A stretch of DNA of 64,000 nt from Acetobacteraceae bacterium H6797 (GTDB lineage: Bacteria > Pseudomonadota > Alphaproteobacteria > Acetobacterales > Acetobacteraceae): NCBI GenBank assembly GCA_015223225.1, contig JADFCQ010000001.1, positions 1,141,639 through 1,205,638 on the forward strand. Reading direction: 5' to 3'. Shown piece after piece: positions 8,158-16,406 of the stretch. The notes under the pieces are model-generated. The model was not told the origin of the DNA and did no database searches. It worked only from the letters and a program-made list of their open reading frames with translations. Position numbers and translations under genes: made by a program. Numbering within the stretch: the first letter of the stretch is position 1; every line of letters starts with the position of its first letter.

Positions 8158-9501
8158 TCACCGCATCTGCAGGATGATCACGTCGCTGCTGGCGGGGTTG
8201 GTCCGCTCGCGAAGGTCTCGCACCTGCTCCGGCGTCACCGCGCTGGCCTTATTCCCCCAGGCGGAACGAACAAAGGTGAGCTCATCTGCCACTTCACGGT
8301 CGTTCAACTGCGCGCGAAGTGCCGGCATTCGATAGGCATCCGGCACCCCGGCCGAGACGACGCGCCCCGCGCCATTGAGGGTGATGTTGATCGCCGAGGC
8401 GCTTTCCGGCGCGAGCAGCGAGCTGGCGCCGGCCAGCGGCGGAATCCACTCGCCCCGCCCCTGCCCGTCGCGCCCATGGCAGGTGCCGCAGCGCGCGAGA
8501 TAGGTCTGCGCCCCCGGCGTGTTGCGCGCATTGGCACTGGAGAGCAACGCCGTTGTCGCGCCGTCATATTGCCAGGGCGTGCCGTCGCGCTTCGCATCGC
8601 CGGGCAGCGACTTGAGATAGCGCGCGATGCCGCGCAAATCGTCGTCGCTCATGAACTGCGTGGAGTTGTTATAGGCCTCCATCATCGAGCCGAAGACGAC
8701 GCCATGGCGATTGCGGCCGTTCTTCAGGAAGGCGACGATGTCATCCTCGCTCCAGCGGCCGAGGCCCGTATTGTGGTCGTTGCGCAGGCTTGGCGCATAC
8801 CAGCCGTCGAGCAGCGCGCCGGAGAGGTAGCGCTCGCCGCTGGCATCCAGCGCCACTTCCTGGAAGGCGAGGCCGCGTGGCGTGTGGCAACTGCCGCAAT
8901 GCCCCGCCCCTTCCACGAGATAGGCGCCGCGGTTCCACAGCGCGTCACGCTGCGGCTCGGGCTTGAAGCCGCTGCCGGGCGCGAAGACGGCGTTCCAGAA
9001 GGCCAGCGGCCAGCGCATGTTCATCGGCCATTCGATGGTGGTCGGCTTATTGGCCTGCTTCACCGGCTGAACATGGTTCATGAAATAGTCGTAGAGCGCC
9101 CTGATGTCGTCGTCGCTCATCTTGACGTAGGAGGGATAGGGCATCGCCGGATAGAGCCGGCGGCCATCGGGCGCCACGCCGCGCCGCACCGCATTGTCGA
9201 ATTGCGCGAGCGTGTAGTTGCCGATGCCGGTCTCCTTGTCCGGCGTGATATTGGTCGCGAAGATCGTGCCCAGCGGCGAGCCCATCGGCAGCCCGCCCGC
9301 GAAGGGCTGGCCATGCTCGGTGCTGTGGCAGGCGACGCAATCGGCCTGGCGGGCGACATATTCGCCGCGCTCGATCGGCATGGCCGGGCCGGTATTGGTC
9401 ACGCCATCGAAGGGCGAGGCGGGGATGCGGGTGGCGAACCACGCGGCCCCGGCGGCGACGATCACGACGATCGCCAGGAGGGAGGTGAGCAGCCGTCTCA
9501 A
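8158..9501 (-). CDS. Triheme cytochrome c subunit of membrane molybdenum dehydrogenase
   Basis: A 447-residue exported cytochrome with an N-terminal hydrophobic anchor (residues 4-23) and three CxxCH heme sites: CVACH at 55-59, CGSCH at 202-206 and CGTCH at 338-342. This matches the triheme subunits of acetic acid bacterial alcohol and aldehyde dehydrogenases, which pass electrons from the periplasmic catalytic subunit to ubiquinone. It is the third gene of the leftward operon after the 2Fe-2S and molybdenum subunits, 82 bp downstream of the latter. The partners identify it as a molybdenum hydroxylase cytochrome rather than the PQQ alcohol dehydrogenase one. Confidence 0.9.
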   Translation of the reverse strand: MRRLLTSLLAIVVIVAAGAAWFATRIPASPFDGVTNTGPAMPIERGEYVARQADCVACHSTEHGQPFAGGLPMGSPLGTIFATNITPDKETGIGNYTLAQFDNAVRRGVAPDGRRLYPAMPYPSYVKMSDDDIRALYDYFMNHVQPVKQANKPTTIEWPMNMRWPLAFWNAVFAPGSGFKPEPQRDALWNRGAYLVEGAGHCGSCHTPRGLAFQEVALDASGERYLSGALLDGWYAPSLRNDHNTGLGRWSEDDIVAFLKNGRNRHGVVFGSMMEAYNNSTQFMSDDDLRGIARYLKSLPGDAKRDGTPWQYDGATTALLSSANARNTPGAQTYLARCGTCHGRDGQGRGEWIPPLAGASSLLAPESASAINITLNGAGRVVSAGVPDAYRMPALRAQLNDREVADELTFVRSAWGNKASAVTPEQVRDLRERTNPASSDVIILQMR

Positions 9502-9583
9502 GGTCGGTCCATTCTTGTCGTTGCTTCTCCCCCGCCCCGCGCGAGGCGGAGCGGGAGGGCATGGAAGAAGCGAAAGGCGAGGA

Positions 9584-11818
9584 TCAGACGGAGCCGCCGA
9601 ACCGCGTCTTGGAGAGTGGCAGGCTGCGCACCCGCTGCCCGGTCAGGGCGGCCACGGCATTGACCACGGCCGGCGGCACGCCGGGCACGCCCGGCTCGCC
9701 GATGCCGCCCATGGCCGCGCCGCTCTCGACGATGCGCACATGCACCTTCGGCATGCGGGTCAGCGGCAGGATCGGGTAGCCGTCGTAATTCCGCGCGCGC
9801 GGCATGCCGTGCTCATAGACCACCTCCTCCAGCAGCGCGGTGGAGAGGCCGATGGCGACCGCGGAATTGACCTGCGCCTCGATGATCGCCGGGTTCACGA
9901 TGCTGCCCGGATCGATCGCGACCCAGACGTCATGCACCTTCACCTGGCCATCGAGGATGGAAACCTCGGCAATGGTCGCGACCTCGGTGCCGAAGGGCGA
10001 GGCCATGGCCACGCCACGTGCGCGCCGGGTGCCGTCGGCGGCCGTATAGGGCCCGCGCTTCCAGCCGCCCGAAAGTTCGGCCACGGCATTGATGAGGTTC
10101 AGGTGCCGCGGGCTTTCGGCCAGCAGGCGACGGCGCAGTTCGAAGGGGTCCTGCTTGCCCGCATCGGCCATCTCGTCGAAGAAGGTCTCGTAGAAGAAGT
10201 CATTCATCGAATGACCCACCGAGCGCCAGAAACCGATCATCGCCGGATATTCGTGGCGCAGATCGGCCACCCGGCGGTTCGGGATGGCGTAGTGCTTCTC
10301 CGCGATGCCTTCGACGACGGTGGAATCCGCCGCATCCGGCTTGCGCCCGAAGAGGCGGCCCATCGGCCCCTCGCCCCGCGCCGTCGCCTCCAACGCCACG
10401 GGCATGCCCTGCGCATCGAGCCCGGCCCGGAAACGCACCACGCCCATGGGGCGGAAGGCGTCGCGCAGGAACTCTTCCTCGCGCGTCCAGATCAGCTTCA
10501 CCGGCCGCCCCACCGCCTTGGCGAGCTGGATCGCCTGCGGATAGGGGTTGGACTGCGGATAGATGAAATGCCGCCCGAAAAAGCCGCCCAGGAGCGGCGA
10601 ATGGATGCGGATGCGCTCGGGCGGGATGCCCGCCGCCTTGGCCGCATCCTGCTGGAACATCTCCGGCGCCTGGTTCGGCATCCAGAGATCGAGCGTGCCG
10701 TCCTCGTTCCAGCGCGCGGTGGCCGAGGGCGGCTCCAATTGCGCATGGGCGAGGAAGGGCGCGTCATAAAGCGCTTCCACCACCTTGCTGGCACCCTTCA
10801 TGGCGCTGGCCACGTCGCCCTTGTTCTCGGCGGTGATGCCCGGTCCGGAAAGGCCGGCGAGGCTCGCCTTCAGCCCCTCGGAGGAGAAATCGGCGGGCAT
10901 GGCGCGCGGCGTATTCGGCGCCGGCTCCTTCCAGTCGACCTGCAGGGCCTCCACGGCGCGCTTGGCCCGCCACCAGCGATCGGCCACCACGGCAACGGCG
11001 CCGGGCAGGCGGTGGATGGAGTGCACGCCGGGCATGGCGCGCACCGCCGCCTCGTTGCGGATCTCGCCCGGCTCCATGCCGAGGCGCCGCGCATGCTGCA
11101 CGGCGGCCTGGAGCATGCCCTCGACCTTGATGTCGATGGCATAAACGGCCTGGCCGACGGACTTCTCATGCATGTCGAGCCGCGCGAGCGGCTTGCCGAT
11201 CCACTTGAAGTCCTTCGCGTCCTTCAGCGGGACGGAAGCGGGCACCGGCAGGGCCGCCGCCTCGGCGGCCAGTTCGCCATAGGCGAGGGAACGGGCCGAG
11301 GCGGCATGCACCACCTTGCCCGTGTCGGTCGTCAACTCGCCGGCCGGCACTTCCAGCCGCGCGGCGGCGGCCTGGATCAGCATCTGCCGCGCCGAGGCGC
11401 CGATGGTGCGCATCGCGGCATAGCTCATCCGGACGGACATGCTGCCGCCCGTAAGGCGCATGCCGTTGCTCATCACCATATAGTCCTTGCCCGCCGGGGC
11501 GTTCTCGACGGTGAAACGTGCGGGGTCAGCGTCCAGCTCTTCGCCGACGATCTGTGCCATGGCGGTGAAGATGCCCTGGCCGCCTTCGACGAAGGGGCTC
11601 TGCAAGGTCACGCCGCCATCGGGGCGGATTTCGAGAAAGGCCTGCACGTTCGGCGGGGCCTTGGCCGCCGGGCTCGCGCCCTGCGCCCGGGCGGCGACAC
11701 CGCCCAGCGCGGGCAGCGTCACGCCGAGGACGAAAGCGCCGAGCAGGCCGCGGCGGGAGAGGTTCGCCGGCCGCCCTTCCGGAAGGGCGCCATCCTCTCG
11801 GGGAAGAATACCATCCAT
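9584..11818 (-). CDS. Molybdopterin-binding subunit of aldehyde dehydrogenase / isoquinoline 1-oxidoreductase-type hydroxylase
   Basis: A 744-residue large subunit of the xanthine-oxidase family in the IorB/AldH group. It has a Tat-type signal (SRRGLLG at 21-27, cleavage near ARA-QG), as expected for a cofactor-loaded periplasmic enzyme. Regions such as ETFFDEMA, EYPAMIGFWRSVGHSMNDF and GGIGEPGVPGVPPAVVNA fit the molybdenum cofactor and active-site segments of this group, including the glutamate in the C-terminal GEPG motif that acts as base in the family. The full set of 2Fe-2S, molybdenum and cytochrome c subunits is that of membrane aldehyde dehydrogenase AldFGH, but nicotinate or other N-heterocycle hydroxylases are built similarly, so the substrate is open. 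Confidence 0.88.
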   Translation of the reverse strand: MDGILPREDGALPEGRPANLSRRGLLGAFVLGVTLPALGGVAARAQGASPAAKAPPNVQAFLEIRPDGGVTLQSPFVEGGQGIFTAMAQIVGEELDADPARFTVENAPAGKDYMVMSNGMRLTGGSMSVRMSYAAMRTIGASARQMLIQAAAARLEVPAGELTTDTGKVVHAASARSLAYGELAAEAAALPVPASVPLKDAKDFKWIGKPLARLDMHEKSVGQAVYAIDIKVEGMLQAAVQHARRLGMEPGEIRNEAAVRAMPGVHSIHRLPGAVAVVADRWWRAKRAVEALQVDWKEPAPNTPRAMPADFSSEGLKASLAGLSGPGITAENKGDVASAMKGASKVVEALYDAPFLAHAQLEPPSATARWNEDGTLDLWMPNQAPEMFQQDAAKAAGIPPERIRIHSPLLGGFFGRHFIYPQSNPYPQAIQLAKAVGRPVKLIWTREEEFLRDAFRPMGVVRFRAGLDAQGMPVALEATARGEGPMGRLFGRKPDAADSTVVEGIAEKHYAIPNRRVADLRHEYPAMIGFWRSVGHSMNDFFYETFFDEMADAGKQDPFELRRRLLAESPRHLNLINAVAELSGGWKRGPYTAADGTRRARGVAMASPFGTEVATIAEVSILDGQVKVHDVWVAIDPGSIVNPAIIEAQVNSAVAIGLSTALLEEVVYEHGMPRARNYDGYPILPLTRMPKVHVRIVESGAAMGGIGEPGVPGVPPAVVNAVAALTGQRVRSLPLSKTRFGGSV

Positions 11819-11832
11819 CGCCTCGCCCTCCC

Positions 11833-12285
11833 TCAGGCCTTGGCCACGTCGCGCACGGCGGCGGCGATGGCGTTATAGGTGCCGCAGCGGCAGAGATTGG
11901 TCATCGCCGCGGCGATATCCTCCTCGCTGGGCTGCGGGGTCTGCTTGAGCAGCGCGGTCGCGGCCATCACCTGACCCGACTGGCAATAGCCGCATTGCGG
12001 CACCTGATGCGCCACCCAGGCTTCCACGACCTTGCGGCCGACATCGTCCTGCTCGATCGCCTCGATGGTGGTGATGGGCAGGCCCGCGACACTCTCGACC
12101 GGCGTGACGCAGGCGCGGACGGGGTTGCCCTGCACCAGCACGGTACAGGCGCCGCATTGCGCAAGGCCGCAGCCATACTTGGTGCCGGTGAGGCCCAGCT
12201 CGTCGCGGATGACCCAGAGAAGGGGCGTATCCGCCTCCACGTCGAGCTGATGGGTGGTGCCATTGATCTGGAGTTCCAGGGGCAT
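11833..12285 (-). CDS. 2Fe-2S subunit of molybdenum hydroxylase
   Basis: A 150-residue small subunit with two iron-sulfur clusters. The plant-ferredoxin-type site is Cys39, Cys44, Cys47 and Cys59 (YGCGLAQCGACTVL), and the second, family-specific site is Cys98, Cys101, Cys132 and Cys134 (CGYCQSG and CRCGTY). It mediates electron flow from the molybdenum centre to the cytochrome. The ATG at 12285 has TTGGAGG close upstream; the longer open frame to 12489 has no family homology. First gene of the operon, ending 14 bp before the molybdenum subunit start. It lacks a signal peptide and probably rides with the Tat-exported large subunit. Confidence 0.9.
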   Translation of the reverse strand: MPLELQINGTTHQLDVEADTPLLWVIRDELGLTGTKYGCGLAQCGACTVLVQGNPVRACVTPVESVAGLPITTIEAIEQDDVGRKVVEAWVAHQVPQCGYCQSGQVMAATALLKQTPQPSEEDIAAAMTNLCRCGTYNAIAAAVRDVAKA

Positions 12286-12495
12286 GAAGCCTCCAATGTT
12301 CTGAAAGCGCGTGTCGGCCCCGTCCGGTGGAGGGCCGGGAGGCGGGCGCGCGGTCGAAGGAATATTGGAACACACTTGGCCATGTCGGCGCCCGAATTGA
12401 AGGGGCTCGCCGTGAAGTGTTGTCCGCGCCGCTCCTGAATGCTGTCGCGGCCTCGGCAATTTCCAACTACCGAAGGTCAGATGCAGCATTCGGCA

Positions 12496-12537
12496 CCGCC
12501 GCTTCGCTATTCCCGTTCAGGAATATCGAAGCGGCGG
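12496..12537. promoter_or_regulatory. 18-6-18 inverted repeat, candidate ModE-type operator
   Basis: CCGCCGCTTCGCTATTCC (12496-12513) and GGAATATCGAAGCGGCGG (12520-12537) form an inverted repeat with one mismatch in 18 and a six-base spacer. The inner part, TCGCTATTCC-N6-GGAATATCGA, resembles the E. coli ModE site layout of two AT-rich half-sites around six bases. It sits between the molybdenum hydroxylase operon and a ModE-like regulator gene transcribed the other way. No T-run follows, so a terminator is unlikely. The rest of 12286-12659 holds no gene that I can support. Confidence 0.6.
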
Positions 12538-12659
12538 CCCTCGTTATTACCCCGATACGCCAGCTGCAACTCCGCCTTCGCCATTTGCCGCGCGGCTCTG
12601 TAAACTGGCCGCCTCACAGGGAGGAAGGCTCGCCAAGGAGCCCTCCGGAAAGGCGCGAC

Positions 12660-13034
12660 ATGGCGCGAAAAAAAGAAGAGGCCCCACCCGCCAGAAGCGG
12701 GATCGCATTGCGCGTGGATCTGCGATCGGGCCTGCGCCTCGAACCGGGCGGCATCGCCCTTCTCGAAGCCATCGCCGAATGGGGCTCCATCGCCGCGGCC
12801 GGCCGCCGCCTCGCCATCTCCTACAAACACGCCTGGGAGATGGTCGAGGCGCTGAGCCAGGGCCTCGGCAAACCGGTGATCATGGCGTCGCCCGGCGGAC
12901 GGCATGGCGGCGGCAGCGTGCTGACCCGAGAGGGGGAGAGCCTGGTGCGCCATTATCGCGGCATGGAGCAAGCCGCGACCCTCGCCACCGCCGGCGCCCT
13001 CAAGGCGCTCGACAGGCTCGCCGCGCGGCGCTGA
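12660..13034 (+). CDS. ModE-like winged helix regulator (DNA-binding domain only)
   Basis: A 124-residue protein matching the N-terminal DNA-binding domain of ModE: LLEAIAEWGSIAAAGRRLAISYKHAWEMVEALSQ is close to the ModE helix-turn-helix, and the GGGSVLTREGESLVRHYR segment is typical of the wing and dimer helix. ModE of E. coli has two additional molybdate-binding domains; these are absent, so if molybdate is sensed it must be by another route. GGAAAGG precedes the ATG. It diverges from a molybdenum hydroxylase operon, which supports a role in controlling it. Its 3' end lies two bases from the bphP stop on the opposite strand. Confidence 0.85.
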   Translation: MARKKEEAPPARSGIALRVDLRSGLRLEPGGIALLEAIAEWGSIAAAGRRLAISYKHAWEMVEALSQGLGKPVIMASPGGRHGGGSVLTREGESLVRHYRGMEQAATLATAGALKALDRLAARR

Positions 13035-13036
13035 GG

Positions 13037-15586
13037 CTAATTCTCCGAGGCGCCGCTCAGCGTGGCCAGAATGGTGCTCCAGTCATAGGGCTTGCGCACC
13101 ACCGGCACGTGGCGGAAGTCCGGCGGGATCATCAGGCTGTCGCCATAGCCCGTCGCGAAAACGAAGGGGATGGAGCGGCGCTGCAATTCCTGCGCGACGG
13201 GGATGGAACTGTCCTCGCCGAGATTGAGGTCCAGCACCGCGCCCGTCGGCTCGAATTCCTGCAACCCGCGCAGCGCGGCGGCGACGGTGGCGTATGGGCC
13301 GCCCACCTCGATGCCCTGGGCCCGGAAGGACTGCGCGAGGTCGAGCGCGATGAGCAGCTGATCCTCCACGATGAGGATGCGCTGATCCCCCGTCAGCACG
13401 GGCGCCGCGGGCGGCACCGGCGGCGCCACCGTGGTATGGCGCACGGCCTGCGGCGTCGCCGCGCGCAGCACATATTGGCGCGGGATGACGAAATGCGCCG
13501 TGAGGCCCGTGGGCGCGAGGGTCACCTGCGCCTCGCCATTGAGGTCGAAGGGCACGCTGCGGGCGATGAGCTGGGAGCCGAACCCCTCGCGCCGCTGCGG
13601 CTTCACCGCCGGCCCGCCGGATTCCTCCCAATGGATGGCGCAATCGCCGGCCTCGGTGAGCGACCATTCCACCGAGAGCCGCCCCTCCGGCAGGGAGAGG
13701 CCGCCGTATTTGGCGGCATTGGTGGCAAGCTCATGGAAGACCAGCGCCATGACCGAGAAGGCGCGGCTGTCGAGCCAGACATCGGGCCCGGTCAGCGAGA
13801 TGGTCTCGCGGGAGCGCGCATAGGGCGAGAGTTCCGCCTCGACCAGCGCGCCCAGCCCGCCGCCGCGCGCCGAGCGCACCACCTGGTCATGCGCATTGGC
13901 CAGGGCGGTGATACGGCCGCGAAGCGAGTCCACGTAATTGTCGAGCGTTTCGCCCGAGACCGGCGATTGCGAGACGATGGATTTGATCAGCGCCAGGATG
14001 TTCTTGACGCGATGGTTCAGCTCCTCGTTCAGCACGCGCTGGCGCACTTCCGCCTTCTCGCGCTCGTTGCTGAGCAGCTCATTGTGCCGGACGATGATCT
14101 CGACGATCGCGACGCGGATATTGCCCGCCAGGTGGATATCGATGGCATCCCAGGGGCGGGACTTGCCTTCGACCGTCTCTTTCCAGATCTCGAAACTCTT
14201 GCGCGGCGTCAGCCGGTCGCCGAGCGGGCCGGTCTTGTAGACCTTCTCCGGCCGCCCGGCCCAGTCGATGGTCCGGACGACTTCCTTGCGGCAATAGATC
14301 AGGTATTCGCCGCGCGTCTGCGAGATGGGAATGGCGAGCACGCCCGCCACCTCGCCGCGCAGCGCGGGCGGCAGCTCGATTTTCTCGCCCAGGCAGTCGG
14401 TGTGCCAGAGCTCCATGCCGGCCTCTTCCTCGATCCGCGCCAGCAATGCGGGCAGCAGCGAGGCATCGAGCGCCGCGCCGAAAGAGGTCCATTCGTCGCG
14501 ATGCCAGATGCCGATACCGTCGCAAGCGATCAGTTCGGCGAAGCGCGGCAGATGCGGGGCCAGGGCATTGGCCTCGAACTGCTCCTTCCCCGTCGCCTCG
14601 ACGATCAGCCGCTCCAGCGCCGCGCGGGCGGCCACCGCCGTCTCCGAACGCTGCTTCTGCAACATGGCCTGGAGATGGAGCGAGAAGAAATCGCCGAACA
14701 TCTCGGCAGCGATGCGCTCCTCCATCGCCAGTTGGCGGGGCTGGTAGTTGTGGCACACGATCATGCCCCAGAGCCGCCCCTCGACGATCACCGAGATCGA
14801 CATCGAGGCCGCGACGCCCATGTTGCGCAGATATTCGCAATGCACGGGCGAGACGCTGCGCAGATGGGAGAAGGAGAGGTCGAGCGGCTTCGCCTCTTCG
14901 TCCAGCACCGGCATGACCGGCACGAAGGGGTCCTGCACATCGGCGATGTAGCGGATGGTATTGATCAGGTAGAGCCGGCGGGCCTGCTGCGGAATGTCGC
15001 TGGCCGGGAAATACTGGCCCAGGAAGCTCTCGAGGTCCGGCCGCTTGCTCTCGGCGATGATCCGGCCCGAGCCATCGGCCTCGAAGCGATAGACCATGGC
15101 GCGATCGTATTGCAGCGCCGCCTGCAGCAGTTGCGCCGTGGCATTGGCCAAGCCCAGCACTTCCTCGAAACCGACGACGCGGCCGATGAGCATCCGCGTG
15201 ATCTGGATGGCCGGGATGCGGCCACTGACCGGGGCACGCTCGATCTCGAAGATCGTCTCGTTCTCATGGCGATGCGCGGCGATGTCGAACCGGCCGGGCA
15301 CGTCCGGGAATTCAACGTCGTTCAGCAGCGTCGGCCGGCGCGGATCGACGCTGGCGAGCAGCGCATTGCGCAGATCATGCACCAGCTTGCTGCCGACCAG
15401 CTCGCCAAGGTCCATCCCGACCTCGGGCATGGCCACGCCTGGGAAAAGCTCATGCAGATTGGTGGAGAAGCGCCGCAGCCGCCGCGCCATCCGGTCGCCC
15501 ACGATCATCCAGCCATGCGACTGTATACTGCCGGGGATGTGGATGGGCTCGCGATCGCAATTGGTCAGGTCGACAGGCAGGTTCAT
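13037..15586 (-). CDS. bphP: Bacteriophytochrome HWE histidine kinase with C-terminal receiver domain
   Basis: An 849-residue red/far-red photoreceptor. Cys10 near the N-terminus is placed as the biliverdin-attaching cysteine of bacteriophytochromes. The PAS domain is followed by a GAF domain with PASDIP (195-200) and PVHCEYLRNMGV (His249), and a PHY domain with the PRKSF tongue motif near 461. The kinase is the HWE type: phospho-acceptor His525 in LNHRVKN, N-box HELATNAAKYGG, and the diagnostic HWE triplet at 652-654. A receiver domain with phospho-acceptor Asp786 (AVLDLNL) follows, so it is a hybrid kinase. The ATG 15586 overlaps the heme oxygenase stop; the longer frame to 15727 has no support. 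Confidence 0.93.
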   Translation of the reverse strand: MNLPVDLTNCDREPIHIPGSIQSHGWMIVGDRMARRLRRFSTNLHELFPGVAMPEVGMDLGELVGSKLVHDLRNALLASVDPRRPTLLNDVEFPDVPGRFDIAAHRHENETIFEIERAPVSGRIPAIQITRMLIGRVVGFEEVLGLANATAQLLQAALQYDRAMVYRFEADGSGRIIAESKRPDLESFLGQYFPASDIPQQARRLYLINTIRYIADVQDPFVPVMPVLDEEAKPLDLSFSHLRSVSPVHCEYLRNMGVAASMSISVIVEGRLWGMIVCHNYQPRQLAMEERIAAEMFGDFFSLHLQAMLQKQRSETAVAARAALERLIVEATGKEQFEANALAPHLPRFAELIACDGIGIWHRDEWTSFGAALDASLLPALLARIEEEAGMELWHTDCLGEKIELPPALRGEVAGVLAIPISQTRGEYLIYCRKEVVRTIDWAGRPEKVYKTGPLGDRLTPRKSFEIWKETVEGKSRPWDAIDIHLAGNIRVAIVEIIVRHNELLSNEREKAEVRQRVLNEELNHRVKNILALIKSIVSQSPVSGETLDNYVDSLRGRITALANAHDQVVRSARGGGLGALVEAELSPYARSRETISLTGPDVWLDSRAFSVMALVFHELATNAAKYGGLSLPEGRLSVEWSLTEAGDCAIHWEESGGPAVKPQRREGFGSQLIARSVPFDLNGEAQVTLAPTGLTAHFVIPRQYVLRAATPQAVRHTTVAPPVPPAAPVLTGDQRILIVEDQLLIALDLAQSFRAQGIEVGGPYATVAAALRGLQEFEPTGAVLDLNLGEDSSIPVAQELQRRSIPFVFATGYGDSLMIPPDFRHVPVVRKPYDWSTILATLSGASEN

Positions 15587-16170
15587 CGCGCGTCGTCCAG
15601 ACACTCCGCCCTGGCCGCATCGCGTGCGGCGCGGATGGCGAGGTCGAAGACCGCGAGCGCCGCCCCCGCGGCCTTTGCCGGATCGAAGGACGAGGCCTCG
15701 TCGAGCAGCGAGAGGAAATGGCGCCACTCGCCGAGCGCGCCTGCCTGCACGGCGAGGTGCCGCGCGCCATGCTCACCGGAAAGCCCGAGCGCGGGCGCGC
15801 GCCGCAGCAGAAGTTGCGCGCCGAGCGAGGCGCCCTGCAGCACATAGGCGGCGCCCAGCCACTCGTCGGCGCTGTGGAAGACCGGCGCGGGGAGCGGCAC
15901 GGGCGTCTGCCAGCCCCGGTCCCGGAAGTCCTCGCGCATCGCCTCGGCCGCCGGCGTCGGGCGCCAGCCTCCCGGAAGGGCTGCCTTCTCAAACGCCTGT
16001 TCCATAGCCGCGCGGAAAGCGAATTGGCCGTTCAGGTAGCGGCGATAATCCTCGAGCGTCGCGAAGTCGCCGATCATGCCGTCCAGTTCGGCATGGCGCC
16101 CGCTCGTGGCGGCGCGCAGGGCGAAGCGACGCTCCCCTGCCCTCATCCGCGCTTCACCGACCAACTCCAT
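15583..16170 (-). CDS. bphO: Heme oxygenase-like biliverdin-producing protein
   Basis: A 195-residue protein of the bacteriophytochrome-associated heme oxygenase family. The proximal heme ligand is His26 in ATSGRHAELDGMIG, followed by LEDYRRYLNGQFAFRAAMEQAFE; the distal-helix region is AAYVLQGASLGAQLLLRR. It opens heme to biliverdin, the chromophore of the photoreceptor encoded directly downstream, with which it overlaps by an ATGA junction. The start ATG 16170 has AGGGG upstream; a second in-frame ATG at 16146 is possible. Confidence 0.88.
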   Translation of the reverse strand: MELVGEARMRAGERRFALRAATSGRHAELDGMIGDFATLEDYRRYLNGQFAFRAAMEQAFEKAALPGGWRPTPAAEAMREDFRDRGWQTPVPLPAPVFHSADEWLGAAYVLQGASLGAQLLLRRAPALGLSGEHGARHLAVQAGALGEWRHFLSLLDEASSFDPAKAAGAALAVFDLAIRAARDAARAECLDDAR

Positions 16171-16288
16171 GACGCCCCTGTTCCGCACAACGGCGCTATG
16201 GCGCCAGCCTGTGTCCAAAATGTGCTGAATGACGGGAAACGCTCCCGGATGCGTTCGATTGAAGGAGGGTTCAACGAAACGAGCCGTT

Positions 16289-16345
16289 TTCGTAATCCGG
16301 TATGAGATTACGAACGGCCCGGGCTTTCGTCTGTTCACAAGTGAA
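16289..16345. promoter_or_regulatory. Two inverted repeats in the crp/fnr-family gene leader
   Basis: TTCGTAATC (16289-16297) pairs with GATTACGAA (16306-16314) across eight bases, and GTTCAC (16333-16338) pairs with GTGAAC (16341-16346) across AA. Both lie upstream of the preferred GTG start of the Crp/Fnr regulator and between it and the divergent bphO gene. They could be operator sites, perhaps autoregulatory. If the upstream ATG at 16302 were used, the first repeat would straddle the start codon. Confidence 0.45.
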
Positions 16346-16406
16346 CTTTTCCGCTGTTCGTGAGTTGAGGCTGGACCTCAACCATCCAACCAGAACGGAA
16401 AGCGCC

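Noticed and set aside
9218..11878. 886-codon plus-strand frame opposite the molybdenum subunit gene
   Set aside because: Antisense shadow caused by high GC at third positions; translation is His/Arg/Gly-rich and has no domain.
12779..15847. 1022-codon plus-strand frame opposite bphP
   Set aside because: Runs through the ModE-like gene in another frame and antisense to bphP, both of which are well supported.
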